A stretch of 6,387 nucleotides of DNA from Coriobacteriaceae bacterium (lineage in GTDB: Bacteria > Actinomycetota > Coriobacteriia > Coriobacteriales > UMGS124): assembly GCA_019420325.1 (NCBI GenBank), contig JAHZHK010000016.1, positions 23,774 through 30,160 on the forward strand, in the 5' to 3' direction. This document shows, piece after piece, positions 1 through 5,995 of the stretch. The notes beneath the pieces are model-generated. The model worked only from the letters and a program-made list of their open reading frames with translations. It was not told where the DNA came from and did no database searches. The position numbers and the translations under genes are program-made. Each line of letters starts with the position of its first letter. Position 1 is the stretch's first letter.

Positions 1-178
1 ATAAGAACATCCCCTTTCGTCTTACACCTTACGGTTGCGCACCGCATGTCCAACACGGCGCGATTCCCGCGCTCTCCTTGTGCGCGTCGACATCGCGGTG
101 CAAAACGTGGCGGCCCACCCCCTGGCGAAAGCCCCACGTATCGGATTCAGTGTACACGGATGCGCGCGCAAAACGCTA

Positions 179-202
179 CCCCCAAAATCGGGCAGATGGG
201 GG
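179..202 (-). terminator. Possible weak terminator after the transporter gene
   Basis: The plus strand reads CCCCCA, 12 bases, TGGGGG, giving a 6-bp perfect GC-rich stem. Read on the minus strand, the hairpin is followed within a few bases by TAGCGTTTTG, a poor U-run. It lies about 150 bases downstream of the transporter stop codon, far for an intrinsic terminator, but it is the best candidate in the flank. Confidence 0.3.
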
Positions 203-250
203 ATGGGATGGCGTATGCGCTGGTAGATAGGACGAGATGATGAGAACTGC

Positions 251-284
251 CTCGCGGGTGGCACCGAAGGGACTCGCGAGTGGC
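251..284. repeat. Pair of near-identical 12-mers, 22-base period
   Basis: CTCGCGGGTGGC (251-262) and CTCGCGAGTGGC (273-284) differ at one position and are spaced 22 bases start to start, about two helical turns. The second copy overlaps the palindrome ACTCGCGAGT. They could be tandem binding sites or chance similarity in GC-rich DNA. No gene start nearby would give them a target. Confidence 0.3.
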
Positions 285-350
285 GTCGACGGCTGTCAGG
301 CAGCCATTGAAGGCCGGCGAGTACGAAACGGGACGTTCGAACCCTTATTG

Positions 351-1628
351 CTAGGCCCTCCTCTTTGCACGGCCCTTGAGATGAGCGGCAAGCCAAGCGA
401 AAACGGCGCCCGCCACGCACATGACGGCACCGGCAAAACCGACGTAGGCAAGGCCGGGGCCGGCGACCACGACGCCGCCCACAAAAGAGCCGGCCGCGAT
501 GCCGATGTTGAACGACATGGGCTGCACTGACGCGGCCATGGTGAGCGCACGGGGATAATCGCGCTGGGCGATGTTGAGAAAGTGCATCTGACCGGGCGAG
601 TTCACCACATACATGCCGACGCCGAGGAGCAGGACATTGACGAGCCCGGGCACGAGGCTGCCCGTGGTAAAGAAAAGCAAGGCGAGAAGAACCGCCTGGA
701 TAAGGCACGAGCCTGCGAGGCCCACGACGCCAAAGCGCTGCGCCACCCAGCCGGAGAGCAGGTTGGACAGAACGCAGGCGAATCCGTAGGCCATGAGGAC
801 CGTGCTCGCCATCTCGGGCGACAGCCCCATGACGTCTTGCAGCACCGGGGTCACATACGTGTAGAAGACGTAGGTTCCGCCCCCCGCACCGAACACGAAG
901 ATGAGCATGCCCGCAAGCACGCGGCCGTCAGCCACGAGGGCAAGCTGGTCGCGCGGAGTCGAGGGCTCGTCGGTGGCGCCCGTGCGCGGCATGCACGCGA
1001 TGAGGGCGACGCTCACGACAAGCGCGAGCACAGCGGCCACGCCGAACGTGAAATTCCAGCCGAAGACGCCGCTGATGAGCTTACCGGCCGGCACACCGAG
1101 CACGCTGGCAATGGAGAAACCCGTGTAGATGAGCGAGACAACGGGCGCCACGCGCTTCTCGGGCACAAGCTCAGGCACGAAGGTGAGCGAGGTTGCCAGC
1201 AGGGCGCCCGACACGGCAGCCGTGAGCATGCGTCCCACCACGAGCACCCCATAGGCGGGCGCGAGCATGGTCGTCAGGTTGCCGAGGTTGAAAACGAGAA
1301 GGTAGATGCACATGAGCTGGAAGCGGCGGAACCGCCCGGTGAACACGGCAAGCAACGGGGTGCACACCGCGTAAGCAACCGCGAAATAGCCCACCAGGTT
1401 GCCCACAAGCGAAAGCTCGACGCCCAACGACGCGGCAATGTCGGGCTCGATGCCGATAATGCTGAACTCCGTGCACCCCAGCGCAAACGACAGCGCAAGC
1501 AGCACAAGCACCGCCAGGCGAGAGCGGCCCGACTCGCGGGTATCGGCCTCGCCCGCGGCTCCCGCCTGCCGGGCAGCCTTTACCGCCGAGTCCTCGCCGA
1601 CCATCTTGCCGCGCTCTTCTAAACCCAC
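351..1628 (-). CDS. Major facilitator superfamily transporter, DHA1 (AraJ/CmlA-like) type
   Basis: A predicted 12-helix inner-membrane secondary transporter, probably proton-driven. Numbered from the chosen start, residues 1-37 form a charged, Ala/Gly-rich cytoplasmic tail. Helix 1 begins near residue 38 and carries the DHA1 signature CTEFSIIGIEPDIA. Helix 2 is followed by the motif-A-like loop GRFRRF (about residue 98), and helix 4 contains GRMLTAAVSGA, matching the GR...G motif of AraJ/CmlA relatives. A hydrophilic central loop (near residues 212-235) separates the two six-helix halves. The protein ends in a basic tail (KGRAKRRA). Its length of 425 residues is normal. The GTG at 1628 is chosen because GGGAGG (1635-1640) lies six bases ahead. 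An upstream GTG at 1667 and an internal ATG at 1604 are possible but have poorer sites. The gene lies downstream of the molybdoenzyme operon on the same strand but beyond a strong hairpin, so it probably has its own promoter. Substrate cannot be told from sequence; export or uptake of the enzyme's substrate or product is inferred from context only. Confidence 0.88.
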   Translation of the reverse strand: MGLEERGKMVGEDSAVKAARQAGAAGEADTRESGRSRLAVLVLLALSFALGCTEFSIIGIEPDIAASLGVELSLVGNLVGYFAVAYAVCTPLLAVFTGRFRRFQLMCIYLLVFNLGNLTTMLAPAYGVLVVGRMLTAAVSGALLATSLTFVPELVPEKRVAPVVSLIYTGFSIASVLGVPAGKLISGVFGWNFTFGVAAVLALVVSVALIACMPRTGATDEPSTPRDQLALVADGRVLAGMLIFVFGAGGGTYVFYTYVTPVLQDVMGLSPEMASTVLMAYGFACVLSNLLSGWVAQRFGVVGLAGSCLIQAVLLALLFFTTGSLVPGLVNVLLLGVGMYVVNSPGQMHFLNIAQRDYPRALTMAASVQPMSFNIGIAAGSFVGGVVVAGPGLAYVGFAGAVMCVAGAVFAWLAAHLKGRAKRRA

Positions 1629-1634
1629 CGCACG

Positions 1635-1640
1635 CCTCCC
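1635..1640 (-). promoter_or_regulatory. Ribosome binding site that decides the transporter start
   Basis: On the minus strand this reads GGGAGG, followed by six bases (CGTGCG) and a GTG codon at 1628-1626. It favours that GTG over the upstream in-frame GTG at 1667 and the ATG at 1604, whose only upstream purine run is AGAAGAG at long spacing. Confidence 0.55.
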
Positions 1641-1682
1641 GCGTCTTGCAAACCAATGCGGCGGCACAGCCTAGCACTACCA

Positions 1683-1700
1683 CGTGCAGGCAATTGCACG
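1683..1700. promoter_or_regulatory. Inverted repeat upstream of the transporter, candidate operator
   Basis: CGTGCA-GGCAAT-TGCACG is a perfect 6-bp dyad with a 6-base centre, containing the smaller palindrome CAATTG. It lies 55 bases upstream of the chosen GTG start, where a repressor or activator site would be expected. No family of regulator can be named from it, and no regulator gene is adjacent. It could also form a small RNA hairpin in the leader. Confidence 0.35.
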
Positions 1701-1737
1701 CATGCGGCGGACTCGCAGGGGTTTCACAGCAAGCGGG

Positions 1738-1756
1738 AAAAATGCCCCGTAAGGGG
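1738..1756 (-). terminator. Short hairpin with T-run, possible attenuator ahead of the transporter
   Basis: On the minus strand CCCC-TTAC-GGGG is followed by CA and five T residues. The layout is that of an intrinsic terminator, but the stem has only four base pairs. It sits about 110 bases upstream of the transporter start, so it could trim read-through from the operon above or act in a leader. Confidence 0.22.
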
Positions 1757-1963
1757 TGAGACCGTTCGGTGAGTGGGAGCCCCCGTGGCGAGTAGGGGAT
1801 TGTCAGGGAGCATTCGAAAACCCGTTTCTATATTCTCGCCTTGCCATACCTCCTATACGTAGCAGCAGCTGCTGGCACATACGGTCTCGCCAAAGAAGCA
1901 AGCTTGTCGTTTGCATGGGTGAAGGAAGAAGAAAGACAAGCACGCTTCTTAGCCAAGAACGCC

Positions 1964-2004
1964 GGGGGCGTCGTACGACACAAGCGCATGTGTACGACGC
2001 CCCC
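1964..2004 (-). terminator. Strong hairpin, probable terminator of the molybdoenzyme operon
   Basis: The left arm GGGGGCGTCGTAC (1964-1976) and right arm GTACGACGCCCCC (1992-2004) are perfectly complementary over 13 bp. Three more pairs (1978-1980 with 1989-1991) form if one base is bulged, leaving an eight-base loop. It begins 38 bases after the stop codon of the iron-sulfur subunit gene, the expected place for an operon terminator. Neither side has a proper U-run: the minus strand continues GGCGTTCTTGG, and a second small hairpin (1946-1959) follows. It may therefore act with Rho or mainly as a 3'-end stabiliser. Confidence 0.6.
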
Positions 2005-2042
2005 AAATCTCGGGTCTTACAGCAGCAAAGAGTCCTTAGCCG

Positions 2043-2711
2043 TTACTCTTCGCCTTGCCACTCACGGTTGCGCAGGATATAGGCGCAGGCAGGATCATTG
2101 CCAAACTCGTTGGACAGGAAGTGAATGTCCCCCTCGCTGTACTCCTTGCAGTACTCGCCGAAGGTGACGAAGGTGTGCTGAGTCGTCTCGTAGTCCTTGC
2201 CGCCATCCGCAAAAGCCGACGGATCGGCAGGCGCGCGGAACGAGTCGTAGCCTTCGTCGACATCGCCAAAGAAACGGGCGCGAGCGCAGCACTGCTGGAC
2301 GCACTGGGGAAGCTCGTCCTTGTCCAGCTTGTCATGGCACAGATTGCACTTCTGCACAACGCCAAGCTCATCATTCAGGAAGCGCACACCATAGGGGCAG
2401 GCCGTCATGCAAGCCTGGCAGCCGATGCACAGCTCCTCATCAATAACCACAGTGCCGTCGTCGAGCTTTGTGGTAGCGCCCGTGGGGCACACGTCGGTGC
2501 AAGGAGGGTTCACGCAGTGCTGGCACGTCACCGGCAGAAAGTACATTGCCGACTTGTCGAACGTGCCGCCTTCCTCAGTGGGGAACGGGCCCACGCGCAG
2601 GACCTTGTTCCAAAACATGCCAATAGGCACCTCATTGGCCGACTTGCAGGCAACCGAGCAAGAAAGGCACCCAACGCAACGGTTGAGGTCGGTAATGATT
2701 GCGTACTGCAT
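2043..2711 (-). CDS. DmsB-like four-[4Fe-4S] ferredoxin subunit of the molybdoenzyme
   Basis: The electron-transfer subunit that should pass electrons between a donor and the catalytic subunit encoded just upstream. It has 222 residues with sixteen cysteines in four ferredoxin groups: C12/C15/C18/C22, C63/C66/C71/C75, C95/C98/C101/C105 and C122/C125/C137/C141. The pattern fits the DmsB/PsrB/NrfC family with all four clusters as [4Fe-4S]; no group has lost a cysteine. Extra cysteines occur at 142, 188 and 209. There is no signal peptide and no membrane helix, so export would rely on riding with the Tat-exported partner, as in the family. The ATG overlaps the large-subunit TAA by one base (TAATG), indicating translational coupling; a GGAAG lies nine bases ahead. 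The C-terminal part (about 150-222) is hydrophilic and less conserved. No membrane subunit gene follows; the stop is succeeded by a hairpin. Confidence 0.93.
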   Translation of the reverse strand: MQYAIITDLNRCVGCLSCSVACKSANEVPIGMFWNKVLRVGPFPTEEGGTFDKSAMYFLPVTCQHCVNPPCTDVCPTGATTKLDDGTVVIDEELCIGCQACMTACPYGVRFLNDELGVVQKCNLCHDKLDKDELPQCVQQCCARARFFGDVDEGYDSFRAPADPSAFADGGKDYETTQHTFVTFGEYCKEYSEGDIHFLSNEFGNDPACAYILRNREWQGEE

Positions 2712-5700
2712 TAGTAATCACTTCCGTTCAGCGAGAAGTCGGGCAACCATTCCTTCAGACGCGGGTCAGACGGATCGTGGATGATTTCGGTACCGTCATC
2801 GTCGCAAGGAACGGGGTTGCCAAACGGGCTGTTCTCAGGCGTAGCCTTCTCAATTTGCACGAGGAAGCCGCGCATGCACGAAGATGCAGTGAACGGGTCG
2901 CGGTGCTCGGGATCAAGCAGGCGGTTGCAGTTGCACAGATGCTCGCCGTGGTTGGGAGCGGAGAGCTCGGGGAACCACCATGCATGCTCAAGGTTGACGA
3001 CGCCGCGGCCAATGCCGTGATACAGATCGGCAACTTCGCGAATCTCGCCATAGGGCGTGCGGATCCAGCACCAGTCGCCCTGTTCGATACCGAGCTCCTC
3101 GGCATCGAGAGGGTTGATCTCCATCTTGGGCACAGGCCACTGCTCGCGGCACCAGGGAAGCTGGCGATGCTCAGAGTGGAAGTACACAGGGATGCGGCGA
3201 CCCGTGGTGGCGATGAAGGGATACTCGGCTGCCTTCTCCGGGTTGGCAACGGGGCTGTCGCACGGCTCGATGTAGTCGGGCACCATCCAGTCATAGTCAA
3301 CAGGGCTCTGGTCGTTGTCCATACAATAGGTTTCAACAACCGTGGGCCACAGCTCGTAACGCGACGTGGGGGTCTTGTAACCAAAGCGGTGACCCGGATC
3401 GCAGCCAGGAACCTCCAGACCCCAGACGGGCTGCGCGTCGCCGACGCCAGAAGTCACATGCGTATAGCCAGTCTCGTAACGGCGGTACGTGCCCATGATC
3501 TTGGGATAGATCTTCTTGGCGTTGGACCAGCCATTCTTCTGGAAATCTTCCTCGAAGGCCTTGTAGGACTCAAAAGGCATTTTCGCGGAGGCATACATGT
3601 GCTCGAGCGTCTCGTCCCAAGTGGGATACGGGTTGGACTCGTCAAAATTCCAAGGCATGCCCATCGCACGGAAAAGCTCTTCCATGATCTCGGGGTCATT
3701 CTTGCAGTCGCCGGGAGCCTCAACGCACTGGCAGTTCATGGCAAGACCGCAGTGCGGGCCCTGGGAGATACGCGGGAAGCGCATCTCGAGCCAGTGGTAG
3801 CAAGGCAGCAGCACGTCAGCGCACTCAGCGGTAGGATGATGCCACAGGTTGACTTCCATCCAGAAGTCAAGCTTGTTCATTGCCTCCCACGCCTCGCCAG
3901 AGTTGTTCTGGTTCATGAAGGAGCCAGAGTCGTTGGCACCGCCCACGATGGGATAAGGATCGCCGGTCAGAACTGCCTGCCACAGGCTATGGGGCTCGCA
4001 CCACTGGTTGTACCAGCGAGTAAGCGGGAACTTGTCGCCGCCGACCATGGCAGCGTTCTTCATAAAGGTAGTCTGGTCGGCCTCGTAAACGGGGCCGGGG
4101 GCCGACATGGGATCGTCGGGGTCTCCGGGATAATCGAATGCCCACCACGGCAGCCAGATACCATCGCGGAAGAAGGCGTGCGTCGGACCACGGTTACCAG
4201 CAGGGCCATCCAGGTTGCCAGTCATGTGCGAAAGCATCATGATTGAACGAATGGTCTGGAAGTTATTGCCGTTCTGGTCCATAGCCAGCGAGATATGAAT
4301 GCCACCGTTGTTGTAGCCGCTCTCAGGGTCGAGGTTCGTTGCCCAAGCAAGGCAAGCCTTCTCGATCTTCTCGGCGTCGACGCCAGTAATCTCGGCAGCC
4401 CACTCAGGAGTCTTGTCGGCCAGCATCTCGGCATACTTCTGCCAAACGGTCTTGCACTTGACCGTTGTGCCATCCTTGAGCGTGACCTCGTACTCACCAT
4501 ACAAGTCGGGATCAATCTTCGCAAACGTGGTAGGCTCAGGCAGCCAGCCCTCCCAGGGAGTGCCCTCCTTGACCCACTTGCCGTTTTGCATGGCGGCATC
4601 GGTGGTAATCGAGTCGCCCTCCCACTGGGTGGTCTCAACATCAAGGTAGCCCAGGGCGTCGTTGCCCGTCTTGCCGGCAGCGGCACGCACGGCATCATGA
4701 ACCATGAACTTCTGATAGGAACCGCCCTCAACGAGGTCGCTCTCCTTGAGAAGCTTGGTCTTCATGTCGATAACGCCGGTGTTGTCAAGCATCCAGCCGC
4801 CCGTAGGCTCCATGTCATCGACTACCAGGAAGGCGCCGTTGGACCAGCGCTTCATATACAGCTCGTCCATGAGGCCGTGGTCCATGATGATCTTGGCCCA
4901 AGCAAGGGCGATGGCCTGGTCAGTACCCGGACGAACATTGAGCCAGTAGTCGGCTTCCTTGCCGATGCCGGTCATACGCGGGTCGATGATGATGAACGTA
5001 TCGGCATTCTGCGAGGCGTTCACGACGTTGCGGCACGAGTCATCGTAGTTGGAGTACTCGATGTTTCCGCCCCACTCAACGTAGACACGGGGCTCCTCGG
5101 CAGAAGTCATCCAGTTGGAACCGTACATGTCGGTTACGGCAGTAGTAAAGAAACGCGGACCCTTGCAGATGGCAGAAGCCAAGTGACCGTTGGGGGTACC
5201 CAGGATAATCTTCAGAGGAGCATAGCCGCCCATTGCCCACATGCGGCTCGTGCCGTTCATGGTCAGAAGCGAGGGGCCGCCGTACTTGTTTTGAATCTCG
5301 GTAAACTTCTCGGCACTCAGGGCCATGGCCTCGTCCCAGGAAATGCGCACCCAGCCGGGGTCCTCGCCCTTGGGGTTCGTGCGCTTCATGGGATAACGCA
5401 GACGGTCGGGGTGGTAGCATGCCTGAATTGAAGACTGCGACTTAGTGCAGCAGTTACCGCGGCTCGTGAACGAAGACTGGTCGCCCTCGACCCGAATGGC
5501 CTTGCCGTCCTTCACGGTAACCCACACGCCGCACTCCATCTTGCCGCAGGCGCGGCAGACAGTGCGGATGCGCTTTACATCCTCGGCGGATCCGACCTCG
5601 GCCGTCTCAGCAAGGGCCGTAAGGGTCCCCGCAGAGCCAGAGAGGGCAGCGATACCCGCCGTGACAGCCGCCGCTTTGATGAAGCTACGGCGTGACAAAG

Positions 5701-5725
5701 CGCGATTGGCTAGCCTTTCCTCCAT
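2711..5725 (-). CDS. Tat-exported molybdopterin oxidoreductase, catalytic subunit (DMSO reductase superfamily; catechol-dehydroxylase-like candidate)
   Basis: A 1004-residue bis-MGD enzyme of the DMSO reductase superfamily. Residues 1-39 are a Tat signal with SRRSFIK at 11-17, a hydrophobic stretch and ALA before E40. A [4Fe-4S] site follows: C57-x2-C60-x4-C65 and C93, with the C-x-K sequence (C93, K95) typical of the Lys linking cluster to pterin. The molybdopterin domain spans about 105-700. ICKGPRFF places Cys187 where formate-dehydrogenase- and acetylene-hydratase-type enzymes carry the Mo ligand (inferred by position). An insertion-rich part covers about 300-430. LSHMTGNLDGPAGNRG (498-513) matches the pterin-binding TGN.GRPG loop, and HHPTAECADVLLPCYHWLE (629-647) the conserved substrate-domain segment. 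The MGD-binding C-terminal domain is about 835-955. The ATG has AAGGAGG close ahead. Size, Tat signal and neighbours resemble Eggerthella/Gordonibacter catechol dehydroxylases, but a reductase for another acceptor is equally possible by sequence alone. No truncation or frameshift is seen. Confidence 0.93.
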   Translation of the reverse strand: MEERLANRALSRRSFIKAAAVTAGIAALSGSAGTLTALAETAEVGSAEDVKRIRTVCRACGKMECGVWVTVKDGKAIRVEGDQSSFTSRGNCCTKSQSSIQACYHPDRLRYPMKRTNPKGEDPGWVRISWDEAMALSAEKFTEIQNKYGGPSLLTMNGTSRMWAMGGYAPLKIILGTPNGHLASAICKGPRFFTTAVTDMYGSNWMTSAEEPRVYVEWGGNIEYSNYDDSCRNVVNASQNADTFIIIDPRMTGIGKEADYWLNVRPGTDQAIALAWAKIIMDHGLMDELYMKRWSNGAFLVVDDMEPTGGWMLDNTGVIDMKTKLLKESDLVEGGSYQKFMVHDAVRAAAGKTGNDALGYLDVETTQWEGDSITTDAAMQNGKWVKEGTPWEGWLPEPTTFAKIDPDLYGEYEVTLKDGTTVKCKTVWQKYAEMLADKTPEWAAEITGVDAEKIEKACLAWATNLDPESGYNNGGIHISLAMDQNGNNFQTIRSIMMLSHMTGNLDGPAGNRGPTHAFFRDGIWLPWWAFDYPGDPDDPMSAPGPVYEADQTTFMKNAAMVGGDKFPLTRWYNQWCEPHSLWQAVLTGDPYPIVGGANDSGSFMNQNNSGEAWEAMNKLDFWMEVNLWHHPTAECADVLLPCYHWLEMRFPRISQGPHCGLAMNCQCVEAPGDCKNDPEIMEELFRAMGMPWNFDESNPYPTWDETLEHMYASAKMPFESYKAFEEDFQKNGWSNAKKIYPKIMGTYRRYETGYTHVTSGVGDAQPVWGLEVPGCDPGHRFGYKTPTSRYELWPTVVETYCMDNDQSPVDYDWMVPDYIEPCDSPVANPEKAAEYPFIATTGRRIPVYFHSEHRQLPWCREQWPVPKMEINPLDAEELGIEQGDWCWIRTPYGEIREVADLYHGIGRGVVNLEHAWWFPELSAPNHGEHLCNCNRLLDPEHRDPFTASSCMRGFLVQIEKATPENSPFGNPVPCDDDGTEIIHDPSDPRLKEWLPDFSLNGSDY

Positions 5726-5728
5726 TGT

Positions 5729-5737
5729 TCCTCCTTC
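5729..5737 (-). promoter_or_regulatory. Strong ribosome binding site of the molybdoenzyme gene
   Basis: The minus strand reads GAAGGAGGAACAATG: a full anti-16S match (AAGGAGG) four bases from the ATG at 5725. It supports that start, which also gives a complete Tat signal. Strength of the site fits a highly translated respiratory enzyme. Confidence 0.75.
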
Positions 5738-5877
5738 GTCGTTCCCATATTACTAAGTGCGGCACTCCCCCTCCGCACCGCTTCGATTGTGGCCCAATTA
5801 CATGCGCACAACCATCTATCGGGTTAGGGGAGATTGGCAAATGACACTCGCGCAGGGCCTACCATGTTTTGATATAG

Positions 5878-5899
5878 ATGCCTTCTACCAGGCATTTTT
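5878..5899. promoter_or_regulatory. Inverted repeat in the divergent region, operator or terminator-like hairpin
   Basis: ATGCCT-TCTACC-AGGCAT is a perfect 6-bp dyad with a six-base centre, and on the plus strand it runs into a T5 tract (5895-5899). It sits 153 bases from the operon start and 100 bases from the plus-strand start. It could be a binding site for the divergently encoded regulator, or a weak plus-strand terminator stopping antisense transcripts. The first is favoured by position only. Confidence 0.35.
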
Positions 5900-5955
5900 C
5901 TACCGACATCGTATTTCTTCCAACAGGTCCGCGCCTCGGCCGCGCGTTCGTGCGC

Positions 5956-5961
5956 TATACT
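5956..5961 (+). promoter_or_regulatory. Possible -10 element for the plus-strand gene
   Basis: TATACT matches the -10 consensus at five of six positions and lies 34 bases ahead of the ATG at 5996, a sensible distance. There is no recognisable -35 hexamer at the right spacing and no TGn extension, so the call is weak. Confidence 0.25.
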
Positions 5962-5995
5962 TCCCTCATCGGGAAACAAGGGGGCACGCAGACCA

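Larger units (their letters stand above)
1..350. other. Non-coding left flank, no convincing gene
   Basis: I see no gene here. Open frames on both strands are short, start at weak codons without a good ribosome binding site, and their translations are rich in Arg, Pro and Ala, as expected of shadow frames in GC-rich DNA. It lies downstream of the minus-strand transporter gene. It contains a possible minus-strand terminator hairpin (179-202), an 8-bp palindrome GTGTACAC (150-157), a 10-bp palindrome ACTCGCGAGT (272-281), an 8-bp palindrome GTTCGAAC, and two near-identical 12-mers 22 bases apart (251-262 and 273-284). A gene could begin just beyond the left edge, but nothing here shows it. Confidence 0.6.
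1629..2042. other. Intergenic region between the molybdoenzyme operon and the transporter
   Basis: About 410 bases without a supported gene. In minus-strand reading order it holds: the strong hairpin at 1964-2004; a small hairpin TTCTT-AGCC-AAGAA (1946-1959); the 12-bp palindrome CAGCAGCTGCTG (1863-1874); a near-perfect ribosome binding site AGGAGGT directly abutting an ATG whose frame closes after 14 codons; a short CCCC/GGGG stem (1745-1756) with a T5 run behind it; and the dyad at 1683-1700. No convincing -35/-10 pair for the transporter is visible on the minus strand, although one should lie here if the upstream hairpin terminates transcription. Confidence 0.6.
5726..5995. promoter_or_regulatory. 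Divergent control region between the molybdoenzyme operon and the membrane-protein gene
   Basis: This 270-base non-coding stretch must hold the promoters of both flanking genes. I find no good -35/-10 pair for the minus-strand operon; TAATAT (5747-5752, minus strand) is too near the start and has no -35. A poor consensus promoter would fit an activator-dependent operon. Dyads seen are the 6-bp repeat at 5878-5895 and a looser TTGTG-N15-CACAA (5787-5811). No canonical FNR box (TTGAT-N4-ATCAA) is present. Confidence 0.5.

Noticed and set aside
1..20. Possible gene start at the left edge (minus-strand ATG at position 10 after AAAGGGG)
   Set aside because: Only three codons are visible and the purine run abuts the ATG, so there is not enough sequence to call a gene.
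333..346. GTTCGAAC sequence reminiscent of a tRNA T-loop
   Set aside because: The flanking bases do not form a 5-bp T-stem around a 7-base loop on either strand, and no anticodon or acceptor arm can be drawn.
22..708. A 228-codon minus-strand open frame at the left edge overlapping the transporter's 3' part
   Set aside because: It overlaps the transporter in another frame and is Arg/Ser/Pro-rich without motifs; the part beyond the transporter stop looks the same.
582..1622. A 346-codon plus-strand open frame opposite the transporter
   Set aside because: Its translation is dominated by His, Glu, Arg, Gly and Ala, the typical mirror of a hydrophobic membrane protein read on the opposite strand.
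1863..1874. 12-bp palindrome CAGCAGCTGCTG
   Set aside because: It is a low-complexity GCAGCT-type run with no loop, and such palindromes arise easily; noted in the intergenic entry but not called as a site.
1803..2006. A 67-codon minus-strand frame in the intergenic region, including an internal ATG directly after AGGAGGT
   Set aside because: The long frame starts inside the terminator hairpin; the internal ATG abuts its ribosome binding site and its frame closes after 14 codons.
2699..4246. A 515-codon open frame on the plus strand opposite the molybdoenzyme gene
   Set aside because: It is a shadow of the strongly supported minus-strand gene in GC-rich DNA; its translation shows no domain and it starts inside the iron-sulfur subunit gene.
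4295..5431. A 378-codon plus-strand open frame opposite the N-terminal part of the molybdoenzyme
   Set aside because: Antisense shadow, with no plausible ribosome binding site or recognisable motif.
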